Shown: positions 53,660-62,538, counted from the first letter of the stretch. The stretch: DNA of 64,000 nt from Mangrovibacterium lignilyticum (GCF_010882175.1 NZ_WKLH01000004.1:197425-261424); one strand, 5' to 3'. The notes: generated by a model not told the origin, from the letters alone. Program-made: numbers and translations.

Positions 53660-53821
53660 TTACGGTTCCATCTTTTTAATAATTTCACGCAACAAGTCGT
53701 TTTGTTCTTTCTGATACTTAAAATGTTTTCGAATCAGGTAAATGATGCCCAAAACGGCGGCAGCCAATAGGGCCAGATTCAGTAAGATCCAATGTGAAGC
53801 GGCGAGAGATACAAATTCCAT
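53660..53821 (-). CDS. 53-residue membrane protein, paralogue B
   Basis: One N-terminal hydrophobic helix (about residues 11-30), then RKHFKYQKEQNDLLREIIKKMEP, sharing KEQNxLLRExIxK with paralogue A. The ATG is three bases downstream of the stop of the 130-residue membrane protein gene, so all three are probably co-transcribed. Single helix plus coiled tail suggests an adaptor or subunit of a membrane complex; unknown. Confidence 0.65.
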   Translation of the reverse strand: MEFVSLAASHWILLNLALLAAAVLGIIYLIRKHFKYQKEQNDLLREIIKKMEP

Positions 53822-53824
53822 GTT

Positions 53825-54217
53825 TTATGCTTTTTTTAATTGTTGTAAGCCGGCGTTCAACCCCTTTCCGACAAAAATTAAGATGACACCAAATAAAAGG
53901 TAGTCCCAATTTCCGGCAGTCAGTTGAGGCCGGTTGTGCATGGCAGAATGGGTGATTGCACCCAGAATTGTGTGGAGCACGTTGCCGATAATAAAACCCC
54001 AGCCACCAATTGTAAACAACTTGTGCAGGATGGTGAAGAGACCTGTGATCTCCTCTTTTTTTGGTTCTGTTGCCGGGCTGATAAACTTATCGCGAATCAG
54101 GTTGAAAAGCATGACCGCCAGGTAAGCAATAACAAGGAGTAAGACGAGCTTGACAAATAATGCAGCGTAATTACTGAAGAGGCTTGAGCTGAGGTTGAAT
54201 GATTGTGCTTGGTTCAT
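53825..54217 (-). CDS. three-helix membrane protein, unknown
   Basis: A 130-residue protein with hydrophobic segments at about residues 19-40, 66-88 and 104-119, separated by polar loops. I do not recognise a family. It starts the small-protein cluster whose two following genes encode single-helix paralogues, so a joint membrane complex is possible. Confidence 0.6.
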   Translation of the reverse strand: MNQAQSFNLSSSLFSNYAALFVKLVLLLVIAYLAVMLFNLIRDKFISPATEPKKEEITGLFTILHKLFTIGGWGFIIGNVLHTILGAITHSAMHNRPQLTAGNWDYLLFGVILIFVGKGLNAGLQQLKKA

Positions 54218-54257
54218 TTTTGTAGTGCTATGGGATGATTGTTATTATCGTTGTCGG

Positions 54258-54668
54258 TTATTTTGCTTGGTTTAATTCGACGGGGGCGACTTCGATCTCA
54301 GTTTGTTTTTGTCCGTTCAGATATGTTGTTCTTCTGATAAGTTGGCCTTTTTCGTCGTATGAAAAGTAGTCGCCGTTTTTGAGATTGACAGTGTAAGTGG
54401 TTAGTTCTTTTAACTTACCGTTCGGATAAAAGCTTTTCGATTCGCCTTCCAGTTGGGCATTCAGGTAGCTGCGTTCTTCCCGAACTGTTCCATTTTCGAA
54501 GAAGCTGTAGCATTTTCCGGTGAAGGGCTCGCTGCCTAAATAAGCAGAACGACCGTCTTTGCCCTTCCAGTTTATTTGATCACAGTTGCACGAATCAACG
54601 TTGGCTTCCTGGCAGTGTGCAGCCATTGAGATGACAAAGCAGGCGAAGAATAAATAAAGTGTTTTCAT
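54258..54668 (-). CDS. secreted MORN/YwqK-like repeat protein
   Basis: A 136-residue exported protein (signal peptide MKTLYLFFACFVISMAAHCQ). The mature region has three YwqK/MORN-type repeats, each with a G/N-x-x-x-x-E or K pattern: ENGTVREERSYLNAQLEGES, PNGKLKELTTYTVNLKNGDY and EKGQLIRRTTYLNGQKQ. Such repeats form beta sheets that bind proteins or lipids; many copies are annotated as antitoxin YwqK but no toxin gene is adjacent. Confidence 0.7.
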   Translation of the reverse strand: MKTLYLFFACFVISMAAHCQEANVDSCNCDQINWKGKDGRSAYLGSEPFTGKCYSFFENGTVREERSYLNAQLEGESKSFYPNGKLKELTTYTVNLKNGDYFSYDEKGQLIRRTTYLNGQKQTEIEVAPVELNQAK

Positions 54669-54707
54669 GTTTTCGGGGTTTGTTATGTTGAACTGTTTTC
54701 GAAACGA

Positions 54708-55136
54708 TTATTCCTGGTAGAGTTCGGGCGTGATCGAAATCTTGGTGATGAAAATGCCGTTCCGGTCTTTGTAGTTATAATCCATAATGATGTGGTTGTC
54801 GCGGAAGGACGCCATGTCGGGATGGGTTTTCACGTTGTTCACCAAAATGGGTTGTAAGTAATCGGTGAACGATTCAATATCAATCGAATCTTTATCGGTG
54901 TTAATCAGCGTGTAGTTGTATTCGAGTCTCTTGCCGGGAGCGGCCACTGCATTGTCGAGACGGGTTTCGGCGTCGACCATAAACGGGCAGTTTTTATTCA
55001 TTTCCTGCGCGGTCTGCATCAGCACTTTGTCAAAACCAGGCGCTTTAAATACAGTTTGCTGTAAAACCACCATAACGATTACGGCAACGGCTGTGCCGAC
55101 GATTTGGCTAATTCTTTTTTTCTTTTCGGGTGTCAT
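54708..55136 (-). CDS. single-pass membrane protein, unknown
   Basis: A 142-residue protein with an N-terminal cytoplasmic basic stretch, one helix (about residues 12-27) and an extracytoplasmic domain. The segment MNKNCPFMVDAETRLDNAVAAPGKRLEYNYTL (about 46-77) has a pattern I have seen in small conserved hypothetical proteins of several phyla. No enzymatic motif. Confidence 0.6.
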   Translation of the reverse strand: MTPEKKKRISQIVGTAVAVIVMVVLQQTVFKAPGFDKVLMQTAQEMNKNCPFMVDAETRLDNAVAAPGKRLEYNYTLINTDKDSIDIESFTDYLQPILVNNVKTHPDMASFRDNHIIMDYNYKDRNGIFITKISITPELYQE

Positions 55137-55388
55137 ATCAGGTTATTTAAAGTTTAGTCGGTTTGTTTCTGCGGTAACGATTTATTGGCAGTCCTTTCGA
55201 TCCCCCTAAATTACGAAACTTATCAGAATAATTCATTCGGTTAGGTATCATAATTTAGATCGCTTAAATCCAGGTGCTTTTTTTAAAATTGTTTGTGTAT
55301 TGGTTATGTTCTGAATATCCGCGGGGGAATAGCACGAGTACACTTCAACAACGCGAACCGCAGCCTCCCCGGGGACGGTATTGTCGAC
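55137..55388. other. AT-rich stretch before the 42-bp array
   Basis: No gene supported. It probably holds the promoter of the 142-residue membrane protein, but no perfect TAnnTTTG occurs on the minus strand. Confidence 0.3.
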
Positions 55389-55546
55389 CTGCAAAAGCTT
55401 GTTGCGTTGCGTCGGCAGGTTTTTGTACTGCTGCAAGAGCTTCCCCACGGTGTCGGCAACAGTTTGCGGGCATGCAAAAGCTTGTCGTAGGGTGTCGGCA
55501 ACAGTTTGCAGGCTTGCAAAAGCTTGCCGACGCAAGCAAGTGGCAC
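55389..55546 (+). repeat. 42-bp tandem repeat array, about 3.7 units
   Basis: Units start at 55389, 55431, 55473 and 55515. The core is TGCAAAAGCTTGTCG, a variable six bases, then TGTCGGCAACAGTTTGCAGGC. The last two full units are nearly identical; the first is more divergent. Since 42 is a multiple of three, several frames stay open across the array and read as 14-residue repeats, but codon composition and lack of a start or homologues argue against a real protein. Each unit contains the palindrome CAAAAGCTTG/AAGCTT. Confidence 0.8.
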
Positions 55547-55789
55547 TTCAGTAATTATCGAAACGGGGCGTCTCGTTCTGGGTTGAGGAATTGATGTTGT
55601 CGTTGTTTTTGCTTGATTTGTACGGTGTATTTGCTTGAATATCTTTTTTGTGTAGCTATTATAATATAATTAAATTTTTAAAAGACAGACGTTTTTGTTT
55701 AATGATTATAAACATATTTTAAAGTATTGACTTTTATTTCAGAAGGGGATAATTTGCACAAAAGTTTCAATCAATAAATCATTAGCCCC
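55547..55789. other. intergenic region upstream of DUF6261 gene
   Basis: No gene seen. ATAATTTG at about 55749-55756 is one base off the -7 consensus and TTGACTTTT precedes it, so a promoter for the DUF6261 gene is possible. Confidence 0.35.
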
Positions 55790-56530
55790 ATGCCTAAAAT
55801 CGAATCGATTAGTTTGAGCCGTCTTCAAAATAATGAGCATTTTCAATTTATGACCGACCTCGATGCCCTTTTTGTGAAGTACAATGTCGAAATGTTAGGA
55901 ATCAATAACCTTTATCCCGACTTTCAAACTGCCTTGGCAAAAGAAGATGCCTGTATGAAAACAGAATTGGGTAGTCTTAAGTCGAAGTCGCTTTCGGAAA
56001 TCGATTGTTTACGCGATCAAACCTGGTCGGCCATTCGTGGTCGGGTCGATGCCACCTTGTCGAGCCCCTTTGAGGTTGAGCGGGAAAGTGCCCGTGCTTT
56101 AATGCGACTGATCGTTCTGTATGGCAATGTGCGAAAAATGACCTACAATTCGGAAAGCGCAGCTCTTAGTAACCTGGTTTCAGATATGCAAAGAGTGGTA
56201 AATGCGGGTTATTTAATGAGTGTCGGCGTTGGACCTTGGGTTGAAGAGCTGGGGAAGCAAAACGAGGCATTCGTGCAGCTAATGAACGACCGCAATGCCG
56301 AATATTCGGAACGTGGAAGCGGCGATATGCGTAACGTGCGGGTATTGATTGATCCGATCGTTGAGCAGATTATTGAACGCATCAATGCTTCTTTGGTACT
56401 CGATATTGCCGCAGCCGAAGTGACCCCTTTTACCTTGGAACTGAATGAGAAGATTAAATATTACGAAAAAATAGTTCAAGCCCGTTCCGGTAAGAACCAA
56501 CAAAATGAGATGGCGTCGGAGGAATCCTGA
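55790..56530 (+). CDS. DUF6261 family protein
   Basis: A 246-residue, mostly helical protein opening with MPKIESISLSRLQNNEHFQFMTDL, the signature start of the DUF6261 family common in Bacteroidales. There is no signal peptide or membrane segment. Long amphipathic helices (e.g. DPIVEQIIERINASLVLDIAAAEV) suggest a bundle. The function is unknown. Confidence 0.78.
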   Translation: MPKIESISLSRLQNNEHFQFMTDLDALFVKYNVEMLGINNLYPDFQTALAKEDACMKTELGSLKSKSLSEIDCLRDQTWSAIRGRVDATLSSPFEVERESARALMRLIVLYGNVRKMTYNSESAALSNLVSDMQRVVNAGYLMSVGVGPWVEELGKQNEAFVQLMNDRNAEYSERGSGDMRNVRVLIDPIVEQIIERINASLVLDIAAAEVTPFTLELNEKIKYYEKIVQARSGKNQQNEMASEES

Positions 56531-56560
56531 TGCTTACGCTGGGAAGGATACTAATCTCCC

Positions 56561-56592
56561 GGCCTCCCGTTCCCCGCGGGAGGCTTTTTTTG
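56561..56592 (+). terminator. terminator of DUF6261 gene
   Basis: GCCTCCCG, a five-base loop and CGCGGGAGGC form a GC-rich hairpin followed by seven T residues, about 30 bases after the stop. It may also serve the convergent gene poorly because no T run follows on that strand. Confidence 0.85.
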
Positions 56593-56595
56593 TGT

Positions 56596-57306
56596 TTAAC
56601 GCGTGGCCATGGCTTGTGCTTTCAGCTCTTTGGGCATTTTCTCAATGGCATAGCGCAAAGCCGTTCGCGGCATGATGGCCTTTTTGCTGATTACATAATT
56701 GAAAACTTCCTGTTGGTGCGCGTCGGCGGCCACTTTCAGCATCCAGCCGTAACCTTTTTGTACCAGATCATCGCTGTCGGTTAGCAGCAGGTCGGCAATT
56801 TCGAAGATGTCGGAAAGAAATTTACCGCGGCGGGCCGGAATAATCAGGCTGACCGCTGCTGCTCGCTTCACCCAGCGGTTTTCGGATTGGGTGAAGGCTT
56901 TCAAGTTTGAAACTAACTGCGGATAAAGCATCACCAGATCGCCAACCGGGTGATTGCAGAGTGTGTCGCATTGGGCCCAATTACTGACATCGTTTTTGAT
57001 CCACTTTTCAAACACCGCAAAATCGGCAATGGTGTAACTCTTGCGTAGCTCGTAAGCCCAGAGGCAGGCAATGATCGCTTCTTCGTGGTAGCCCGATTGC
57101 CAAAGCTGGTCACACAAGCCAAATATTTCCGATTTCGGAAGACCTTTGATTGCTTTATAGCTCGTTTTGCTGAGCGTACGAATCGAGGCAGCTTTTAGAC
57201 CGTAAAGTTTGATGGGCTCTTTGAAAAAACGTTGACTGCTTTCGGCGGTTGCCGGGTCAGCCAGCTGTTGTAACTCGGCGCGAATGTCGTGGATAATTGT
57301 GTGCAT
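56596..57306 (-). CDS. DNA alkylation repair protein (AlkD-like)
   Basis: A 236-residue all-helical HEAT-like repeat protein of the AlkD family (PF08713). It has the expected repeating helices, WQSGYHEEAIIACLWAYELRKSY near residues 68-90, CDTLCNHPVGDLV near 113-125 and RWVKRAAAVSLIIPARRGKF near 143-162. AlkD removes positively charged alkylated bases without base flipping. The catalytic details (Trp, Asp, Arg) cannot all be verified by eye. Monocistronic. Confidence 0.88.
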   Translation of the reverse strand: MHTIIHDIRAELQQLADPATAESSQRFFKEPIKLYGLKAASIRTLSKTSYKAIKGLPKSEIFGLCDQLWQSGYHEEAIIACLWAYELRKSYTIADFAVFEKWIKNDVSNWAQCDTLCNHPVGDLVMLYPQLVSNLKAFTQSENRWVKRAAAVSLIIPARRGKFLSDIFEIADLLLTDSDDLVQKGYGWMLKVAADAHQQEVFNYVISKKAIMPRTALRYAIEKMPKELKAQAMATR

Positions 57307-57361
57307 GTTTGTTTTTGTGTAAAGTTACGGCGATTGAAACAAAACAGCCGGGATTCGGCAC

Positions 57362-57391
57362 AAAAAAAGGATGACCAATTGGCCATCCTCT
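57362..57391 (-). terminator. terminator of class IIB aldolase gene
   Basis: On the minus strand AGGATGGCCAATTGGTCATCCT (one G-T pair) is followed by seven T residues, about 25 bases after the stop. Confidence 0.85.
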
Positions 57392-57414
57392 TTGAAAATA
57401 TAGTGCGTGTTTGT

Positions 57415-58410
57415 TTACGCTTGTTGTGCAGAACCCAAAACTTCCATGTTTTTGTGCATGTACAATTTTTTCAATTCGTCGCGAGCAGGTCCGAGGAATT
57501 TACGAGGGTCGAATTCACCTGGTTTTTCGATGAACACTTTGCGAACAGCAGCAGTCATGGCCAAACGACCATCAGAGTCGATGTTGATTTTACAAACAGC
57601 TGATTTCGCAGCTTTACGCAATTGCTCTTCAGGGATACCAACTGCAGCAGCCAATGTACCACCGTTAGCGTTGATTTCGTCAACATATTTCAATGGAACA
57701 GAAGACGCACCGTGCAATACGATTGGGAAACCAGGAATGCGTTTTTCAATTTCTTCCAGGATTTCGAATTTCAATGGTGGTGGAACCAATACGCCGTCAG
57801 CGTTTTTAGTACACTGAGCAGGAGTAAATTTGTGAGCACCGTGAGAAGTACCGATAGAAATAGCCAGTGAGTCAACACCAGTACGTTTTACGAAATCTTC
57901 TACTTCTTCAGGTTTTGTATAAGTTGAGTGTTCAGCAACTACGTCGTCTTCAACACCGGCCAATACACCTAATTCACCTTCAACTGTTACACCGTGAGCG
58001 TGAGCGTATTCAACTACTTTTTTAGTCAACGCGATGTTTTCTTCGTATGAATGGTGTGAACCGTCGATCATAACTGAAGAGAAACCATTGTCGATACAGT
58101 CTTTACACAATTCGAATGTATCACCGTGGTCTAAGTGAAGTACAACCGGGATTTTGCAACCCAATTCTTCGGCATACTCAACAGCACCACGAGCCATGTT
58201 ACGCAACAAAGTAGCGTTGGCATATTTACGTGCGCCGGAAGAAACCTGAAGGATTACAGGAGATTTTGTGTCTACACAAGCTTGAATGATTGCCTGAAGT
58301 TGTTCCAGGTTATTGAAATTGTATGCAGGAATTGCATAACCGCCGTCAACCGCTTTTTTGAACAGTTCTTTCGTGTTAACGAGCCCTAAGTCTTTGTAAC
58401 TTACTGCCAT
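57415..58410 (-). CDS. fba: class II fructose-bisphosphate aldolase, subclass B-like
   Basis: A 331-residue zinc-dependent aldolase. It has YAIPAYNFNNLEQLQAII near the N terminus, the zinc-binding VVLHLDHGDTFELC near residues 89-102, SVMIDGSHHSYEEN near 113-126, the catalytic VEGELGVLAGVEDD near 142-155 and late HGASSVP and NIDSDGR motifs. This form resembles IIB enzymes (also tagatose or methylglyoxal-related aldolases in the family). It cleaves fructose-1,6-bisphosphate. It is divergently paired with a IIA enzyme gene. Codon bias (CGT, GGT, GTT) indicates high expression. Confidence 0.92.
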   Translation of the reverse strand: MAVSYKDLGLVNTKELFKKAVDGGYAIPAYNFNNLEQLQAIIQACVDTKSPVILQVSSGARKYANATLLRNMARGAVEYAEELGCKIPVVLHLDHGDTFELCKDCIDNGFSSVMIDGSHHSYEENIALTKKVVEYAHAHGVTVEGELGVLAGVEDDVVAEHSTYTKPEEVEDFVKRTGVDSLAISIGTSHGAHKFTPAQCTKNADGVLVPPPLKFEILEEIEKRIPGFPIVLHGASSVPLKYVDEINANGGTLAAAVGIPEEQLRKAAKSAVCKINIDSDGRLAMTAAVRKVFIEKPGEFDPRKFLGPARDELKKLYMHKNMEVLGSAQQA

Positions 58411-58628
58411 TTTGATGATAAATTAGTTGATAAAAATTACTTTTTTCTTTGGTTTTTCCGGTTTCGAAAGAAACAATTCTTCAACTCCAATTGAGCGTTG
58501 TCTCTCTGTTTTTTCAAAACCGCAACAAGTTTAGTAAATATTTAAGCATTTGAGGGGGTAAAAACCAGTGGAGCTTTTTGATTTTAAACTAAGCTTAACA
58601 CATTTTAGTGAACATTTCTGTAACTTCG

Positions 58629-58636
58629 TAGTTTTG
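58629..58636 (+). promoter_or_regulatory. -7 box of class IIA aldolase gene
   Basis: TAGTTTTG, a perfect TAnnTTTG match, 32 bases before the ATG at 58669. Confidence 0.6.
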
Positions 58637-58668
58637 GGTTTAGTTGTTTATTAAAATTCATTTTAACA

Positions 58669-59748
58669 ATGGGAAAAATTTCTGATCACATTAAGCCTGG
58701 AGTTGTGACCGGCTCTGATTTACAGTTACTTTTCAAATTGGCTAAAGAAGGTCAGTTTGCAATGCCAGCTGTAAACGTTGTAAGCTCAAGTTCTGTGAAC
58801 GCTATATTGGAAGCTGCTAAAGTTGTTGACTCTCCGGTGATGATTCAATTTTCAAACGGAGGTGCACAGTTTTATGCCGGTAAAGGTTTAAAACTTGACG
58901 GGCAAGGTGCTCAAATCGCCGGTGCTATCGCCGGAGCTAAATACATTCATGAAGTTGCTGAATTGTATGGCGTCCGTGTTGTTTTGCACACCGACCATGC
59001 TGCAAAAAAATTATTACCTTGGATTGACGGTCTGCTGGATGCGGGAGAAAAATTCTATGCAGAAACCGGAAAACCATTGTTCTCCTCTCACATGATTGAC
59101 TTGTCAGAAGAGCCATTGGCAGAAAATATCGAGATCTGTAAAACATATCTTGAGCGTATGAGCAAAATCGAAATGACACTTGAGATTGAATTGGGTGTTA
59201 CCGGTGGAGAAGAAGATGGTGTGGACAACACTGAGGTTGACAATGCCTTGTTGTACACGCAGCCAGAAGAAGTATCTTTTGCCTACGAAGAATTGCTGAA
59301 AATCAGCCCGAACTTCACGATTGCTGCTTCGTTTGGTAACGTGCATGGTGTTTATAAGCCAGGTAACGTTAAGTTGACTCCGAAAATTCTGGATGCTTCA
59401 CAGAAGTATATCGTTAAGAAATTTGGTTTGACAGATGAAAAACCGGTGAACTTTGTATTCCACGGTGGTTCAGGTTCAACTCGTGAAGAGATCCGCGAAG
59501 CAATTACTTACGGTGTTATCAAAATGAACATTGATACGGATACTCAATGGTCATACTGGGATGGTGTGCGTGCTTACGAAGCTGCGAACCACGATTACCT
59601 GCAAGGTCAAATCGGTAACCCAGGTGGCGATGATAAGCCAAACAAAAAGTACTATGATCCACGCGTATGGATTCGTAAAGGTGAAGAAGCAACAATCGAG
59701 CGATTGAAAGTTGCATTCGAAGATTTGAACTGTATCGGTCGTAACTAA
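58669..59748 (+). CDS. fbaA: class II fructose-bisphosphate aldolase, subclass A
   Basis: A 359-residue IIA-type aldolase (E. coli FbaA-like length). Motifs include FAMPAVNVVSSSSVNAIL near residues 30-47, zinc-binding VVLHTDHAAKKLLPW near 104-118, SSHMIDLSEEPLAEN near 139-153, LEIELGVTGGEEDGVDN near 168-184 and FHGGSGSTREEI near 264-275. It catalyses the glycolytic/gluconeogenic aldol step. Two aldolases from separate subclasses are back to back here, which suggests either distinct substrates or different control. A terminator follows. Confidence 0.96.
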   Translation: MGKISDHIKPGVVTGSDLQLLFKLAKEGQFAMPAVNVVSSSSVNAILEAAKVVDSPVMIQFSNGGAQFYAGKGLKLDGQGAQIAGAIAGAKYIHEVAELYGVRVVLHTDHAAKKLLPWIDGLLDAGEKFYAETGKPLFSSHMIDLSEEPLAENIEICKTYLERMSKIEMTLEIELGVTGGEEDGVDNTEVDNALLYTQPEEVSFAYEELLKISPNFTIAASFGNVHGVYKPGNVKLTPKILDASQKYIVKKFGLTDEKPVNFVFHGGSGSTREEIREAITYGVIKMNIDTDTQWSYWDGVRAYEAANHDYLQGQIGNPGGDDKPNKKYYDPRVWIRKGEEATIERLKVAFEDLNCIGRN

Positions 59749-59772
59749 TTATCCGGTATAAAATATTTATTA

Positions 59773-59804
59773 AAGCTCTCCGAGGTTCGGGGAGCTTTTT
59801 TTAT
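59773..59804 (+). terminator. terminator of class IIA aldolase gene
   Basis: AAGCTCTCCGA, a four-base loop and a mostly complementary CGGGGAGCTT are followed by seven T residues, about 25 bases after the stop. Confidence 0.87.
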
Positions 59805-59822
59805 TTTTTTGTTCAAAGTGAA

Positions 59823-59830
59823 TAATTTTG
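59823..59830 (+). promoter_or_regulatory. -7 box of sodium-dependent transporter gene
   Basis: TAATTTTG, a perfect TAnnTTTG match, 62 bases before the ATG at 59893. Confidence 0.6.
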
Positions 59831-59892
59831 CACTTTTAGCGACAAATTGCAACAAAATAACCGAAAGAAATTTCAAATTAAAATCCTGAAGA

Positions 59893-61257
59893 ATGACAGA
59901 GAAGCGAAAAGGTGGGAGAGCAGAGTTTTCCAGTAAATTTGGTGTTATTGCGGCTGCGGCCGGTTCGGCTGTAGGGCTGGGAAATATTTGGAAGTTTCCT
60001 TACATCACCGGAGTTTACGGTGGAGCAGCGTTTCTCTTTGTGTATTTGGGGTTCATTGCGGCAATAGGTTTGCCGGTGATGCTTTCCGAATTGTTAATTG
60101 GCCGGAAAGCGCGACGCAATGCCTTTGGTTCGTTTAAAAAATTGGCTCCCAATTCGCCCTGGAAATTAGTCGGAATGCTTGGCGTAGGCGCCGCATTTAT
60201 GATTTTGGCGTTTTACGGAGTGGTTGCCGGTTGGAGTGTCGAGTATGTTGTTGTTTCGGTGCTAAACGGCTTTAAATCGCAGACCCCGGAACAGTTGAGC
60301 AACATGTTTGGCGAATTTATCGCAGCGCCTTACCGACCGGTTCTGTATCAGTTGTTCTTCATGTTCCTTACCGGCTTGATCGTAATGCTCGGGATTAAAG
60401 ACGGGATTGAGAAGAATGTGAAAATCATGATGCCACTGTTGGTTGTGATTATTGTCGTACTTGATATTCGAGCGGTAACATTGCCAGGCGCTGGCGAAGG
60501 CTTGCGGTTTTTGTTTCATCCTGATTTTTCAAAATTAAGTGGTGAGGGTATCTTGAGCGCTTTGGGGCATGCTTTCTTCTCGTTGAGCTTGGGGATGGGG
60601 ACATTAATTACTTATGGATCTTATATTGATAAAAAGAATAACCTGATAAATACCGCAATTAATGTGACTGTAGCCGATACGCTTATCGCGATTTTAGCGG
60701 GTGTGGCTATATTCCCCGCCGTATTTGCGTTTGGTATCGAAGCAAGCAGCGGTCCCGGGTTGGTGTTTATTACGCTACCCAATGTGTTTCAGCAAATGCC
60801 GGGTGGTTATATTTTCTCTATTCTGTTTTTCTTGTTGTTAACAGTTGCAGCACTAACGTCTTCCATCTCAATCTTGGAGGTTGTTGTCGCTTATTTTCAC
60901 GAAGAACTTAAGTTGAAGCGGAAGGTGGCAACCGTTTTTGCAACGACAATTATCGCACTGCTTGGTGTTATTTGTTCCCTTTCTATGGGCATTTTCGACC
61001 AGTATACATTCTTTGGGTTGAACTTCTTCGATTGTTTGGATTGGATTTCAGCGAACTTGCTTCTGCCATTGGGCGGTCTGTTTATCTCCCTGTTTATTGG
61101 GTGGAAATTTGGACGTAAAAAGGTTCGTGCTGAAATTGAAAATGGTGGAAGTATTTCTGAAATGCTCCTTTCTGTTTTCATGTTTCTGGTTCGCATTGTG
61201 GCTCCGATAGCCATAGCCATTGTCTTTCTGAAGGGTATTGGGTTGTTGAATATTTAA
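59893..61257 (+). CDS. sodium-dependent transporter, NSS/SNF family
   Basis: A 454-residue neurotransmitter:sodium symporter family protein with about 11-12 hydrophobic helices. The first helix has the Na+/substrate motif AAAGSAVGLGNIWKFPY (residues about 21-37), and helix 6 has the unwound FFSLSLGMGTLITYGSY segment (about 234-250). Bacterial members import amino acids. Substrate cannot be inferred. Confidence 0.92.
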   Translation: MTEKRKGGRAEFSSKFGVIAAAAGSAVGLGNIWKFPYITGVYGGAAFLFVYLGFIAAIGLPVMLSELLIGRKARRNAFGSFKKLAPNSPWKLVGMLGVGAAFMILAFYGVVAGWSVEYVVVSVLNGFKSQTPEQLSNMFGEFIAAPYRPVLYQLFFMFLTGLIVMLGIKDGIEKNVKIMMPLLVVIIVVLDIRAVTLPGAGEGLRFLFHPDFSKLSGEGILSALGHAFFSLSLGMGTLITYGSYIDKKNNLINTAINVTVADTLIAILAGVAIFPAVFAFGIEASSGPGLVFITLPNVFQQMPGGYIFSILFFLLLTVAALTSSISILEVVVAYFHEELKLKRKVATVFATTIIALLGVICSLSMGIFDQYTFFGLNFFDCLDWISANLLLPLGGLFISLFIGWKFGRKKVRAEIENGGSISEMLLSVFMFLVRIVAPIAIAIVFLKGIGLLNI

Positions 61258-61384
61258 CTTAGTCTGTTTTTCGGTGATTACTCATTAACAGTTGCTTGTT
61301 GATGAGCAGATTTGAACGCACGCTTGTTTCGTGTTTTTGTAAAGTCCCGAATTTTACGTAATTTGAGTGGGAACCATCGATCCC

Positions 61385-62305
61385 ATGAAACTGCGACAAA
61401 TCATACAGGAGTACTTTTCCTTTACCAGGGGTGAGCGAATTGGACTAATCGTTTTGATTGTCCTGATCCTCTTACTGCTCGTTGTTAATAAGGTCTTTTT
61501 TTATTTTGAAGAACCGACTCCAGCTGATGTGAAAGCTTTTAATGACTTGTTAAGGCAAGTGGAAGAGTTGGAGAAAGAAAAGGAAGCTAATCAGCTTCGT
61601 TTATTTACATTCGATCCTAATCGGATAGATTCAGTTGGTTTGGCGCGGCTTGACTTGCCCGGCTATGTGAAACGGAATATTCTGAGCTATCGAAATGCAG
61701 GAGGCAAGTTCAGGAGCCGCAAAGATCTACGTCGGATTTACGGCATGAATGATTCTATTTTCAACCGCGTTGAAGCTTATATCGAAATAGAAGTTCTTGA
61801 GCAAAGGAGCAGGAATACTGCACCCCTAAAAATGGGAATTGGAAGCTCTTTTAAGAGCGATAAAACTTCAGCTCGGACAACCGAGATTAAGAAGGAACCA
61901 ACCATAAATAAGTTTGTTATCGAGTTGAACAATGCTACTGTTGAGGAATTAGAGCAGCTAAGGGGGATTGGTCCGGTTCTTTCAAAACGAATTGTGAGTT
62001 ATCGCAATTTGATCGGTGGCTATGTGTCCGTTGATCAGTTGTTTGAAGTTTATGGGCTCAAGCCGGAAGTGGTTCAGGAAAACAAGACCAAGTTGAAAGT
62101 TGATACTGCCGGCATTCGAAAGCTTGATTTGAACTTCATGACAGCGAAAGAATTGGCCGCTCATCCGTATATTAATTTCAAAGATGCGCAACGAATTGTT
62201 GATTTCCGAAGTAAAAACGGTTATATTAGCAACAACAACATTCTCGTAACGGATTCGATTATTGGAATCGAGCAATTTCAAAAACTTGTATTCTACCTAA
62301 AGTGA
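61385..62305 (+). CDS. helix-hairpin-helix (ComEA-like) membrane-anchored protein
   Basis: A 306-residue protein with one N-terminal membrane helix (about residues 19-37) and then three helix-hairpin-helix segments: LARLDLPGYVKRNILSYRNAGG, QLRGIGPVLSKRIVSYRNLIGG and LAAHPYINFKDAQRIVDFR. HhH motifs bind DNA in a non-specific way, and ComEA-like proteins take up DNA in competence. A DNA-uptake role here is only suggested. ATG at 61385 is chosen; an upstream GTG at 61367 is an alternative. Confidence 0.8.
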   Translation: MKLRQIIQEYFSFTRGERIGLIVLIVLILLLLVVNKVFFYFEEPTPADVKAFNDLLRQVEELEKEKEANQLRLFTFDPNRIDSVGLARLDLPGYVKRNILSYRNAGGKFRSRKDLRRIYGMNDSIFNRVEAYIEIEVLEQRSRNTAPLKMGIGSSFKSDKTSARTTEIKKEPTINKFVIELNNATVEELEQLRGIGPVLSKRIVSYRNLIGGYVSVDQLFEVYGLKPEVVQENKTKLKVDTAGIRKLDLNFMTAKELAAHPYINFKDAQRIVDFRSKNGYISNNNILVTDSIIGIEQFQKLVFYLK

Positions 62306-62507
62306 AGATGCATGAATAAAATTAATCATTTGAGCCAGGAAAGGCGAAAGAAATCCGGCTGCCTTTCAAGGAGAGATTTTAAGTATAAAGGGTTGGAGAA
62401 GGACTACAAACGATGTAGTCTTGGAGGTTTTACGAAATAAGTTGGCAGGTCTTTCATTGCGAATCCAGTATCATTAAGCTTTTTATTTTTAATTTTTTCA
62501 AGATAAG

Positions 62508-62538
62508 TTTGATAAGTATCTAAGAATTTCTAAATTTG
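62508..62538 (+). promoter_or_regulatory. promoter of rpsU, full consensus
   Basis: TTTG at 62508-62511, 19 bases, then TAAATTTG at 62531-62538. Start of transcription is expected near 62545, about 29 bases before the rpsU ATG. Confidence 0.78.

Noticed and set aside
55248-55535. Minus-strand 95-codon frame with 14-residue repeats
   Set aside because: Open frames occur on both strands across the 42-bp array because its period is a multiple of three; no signal, start context or family supports translation.
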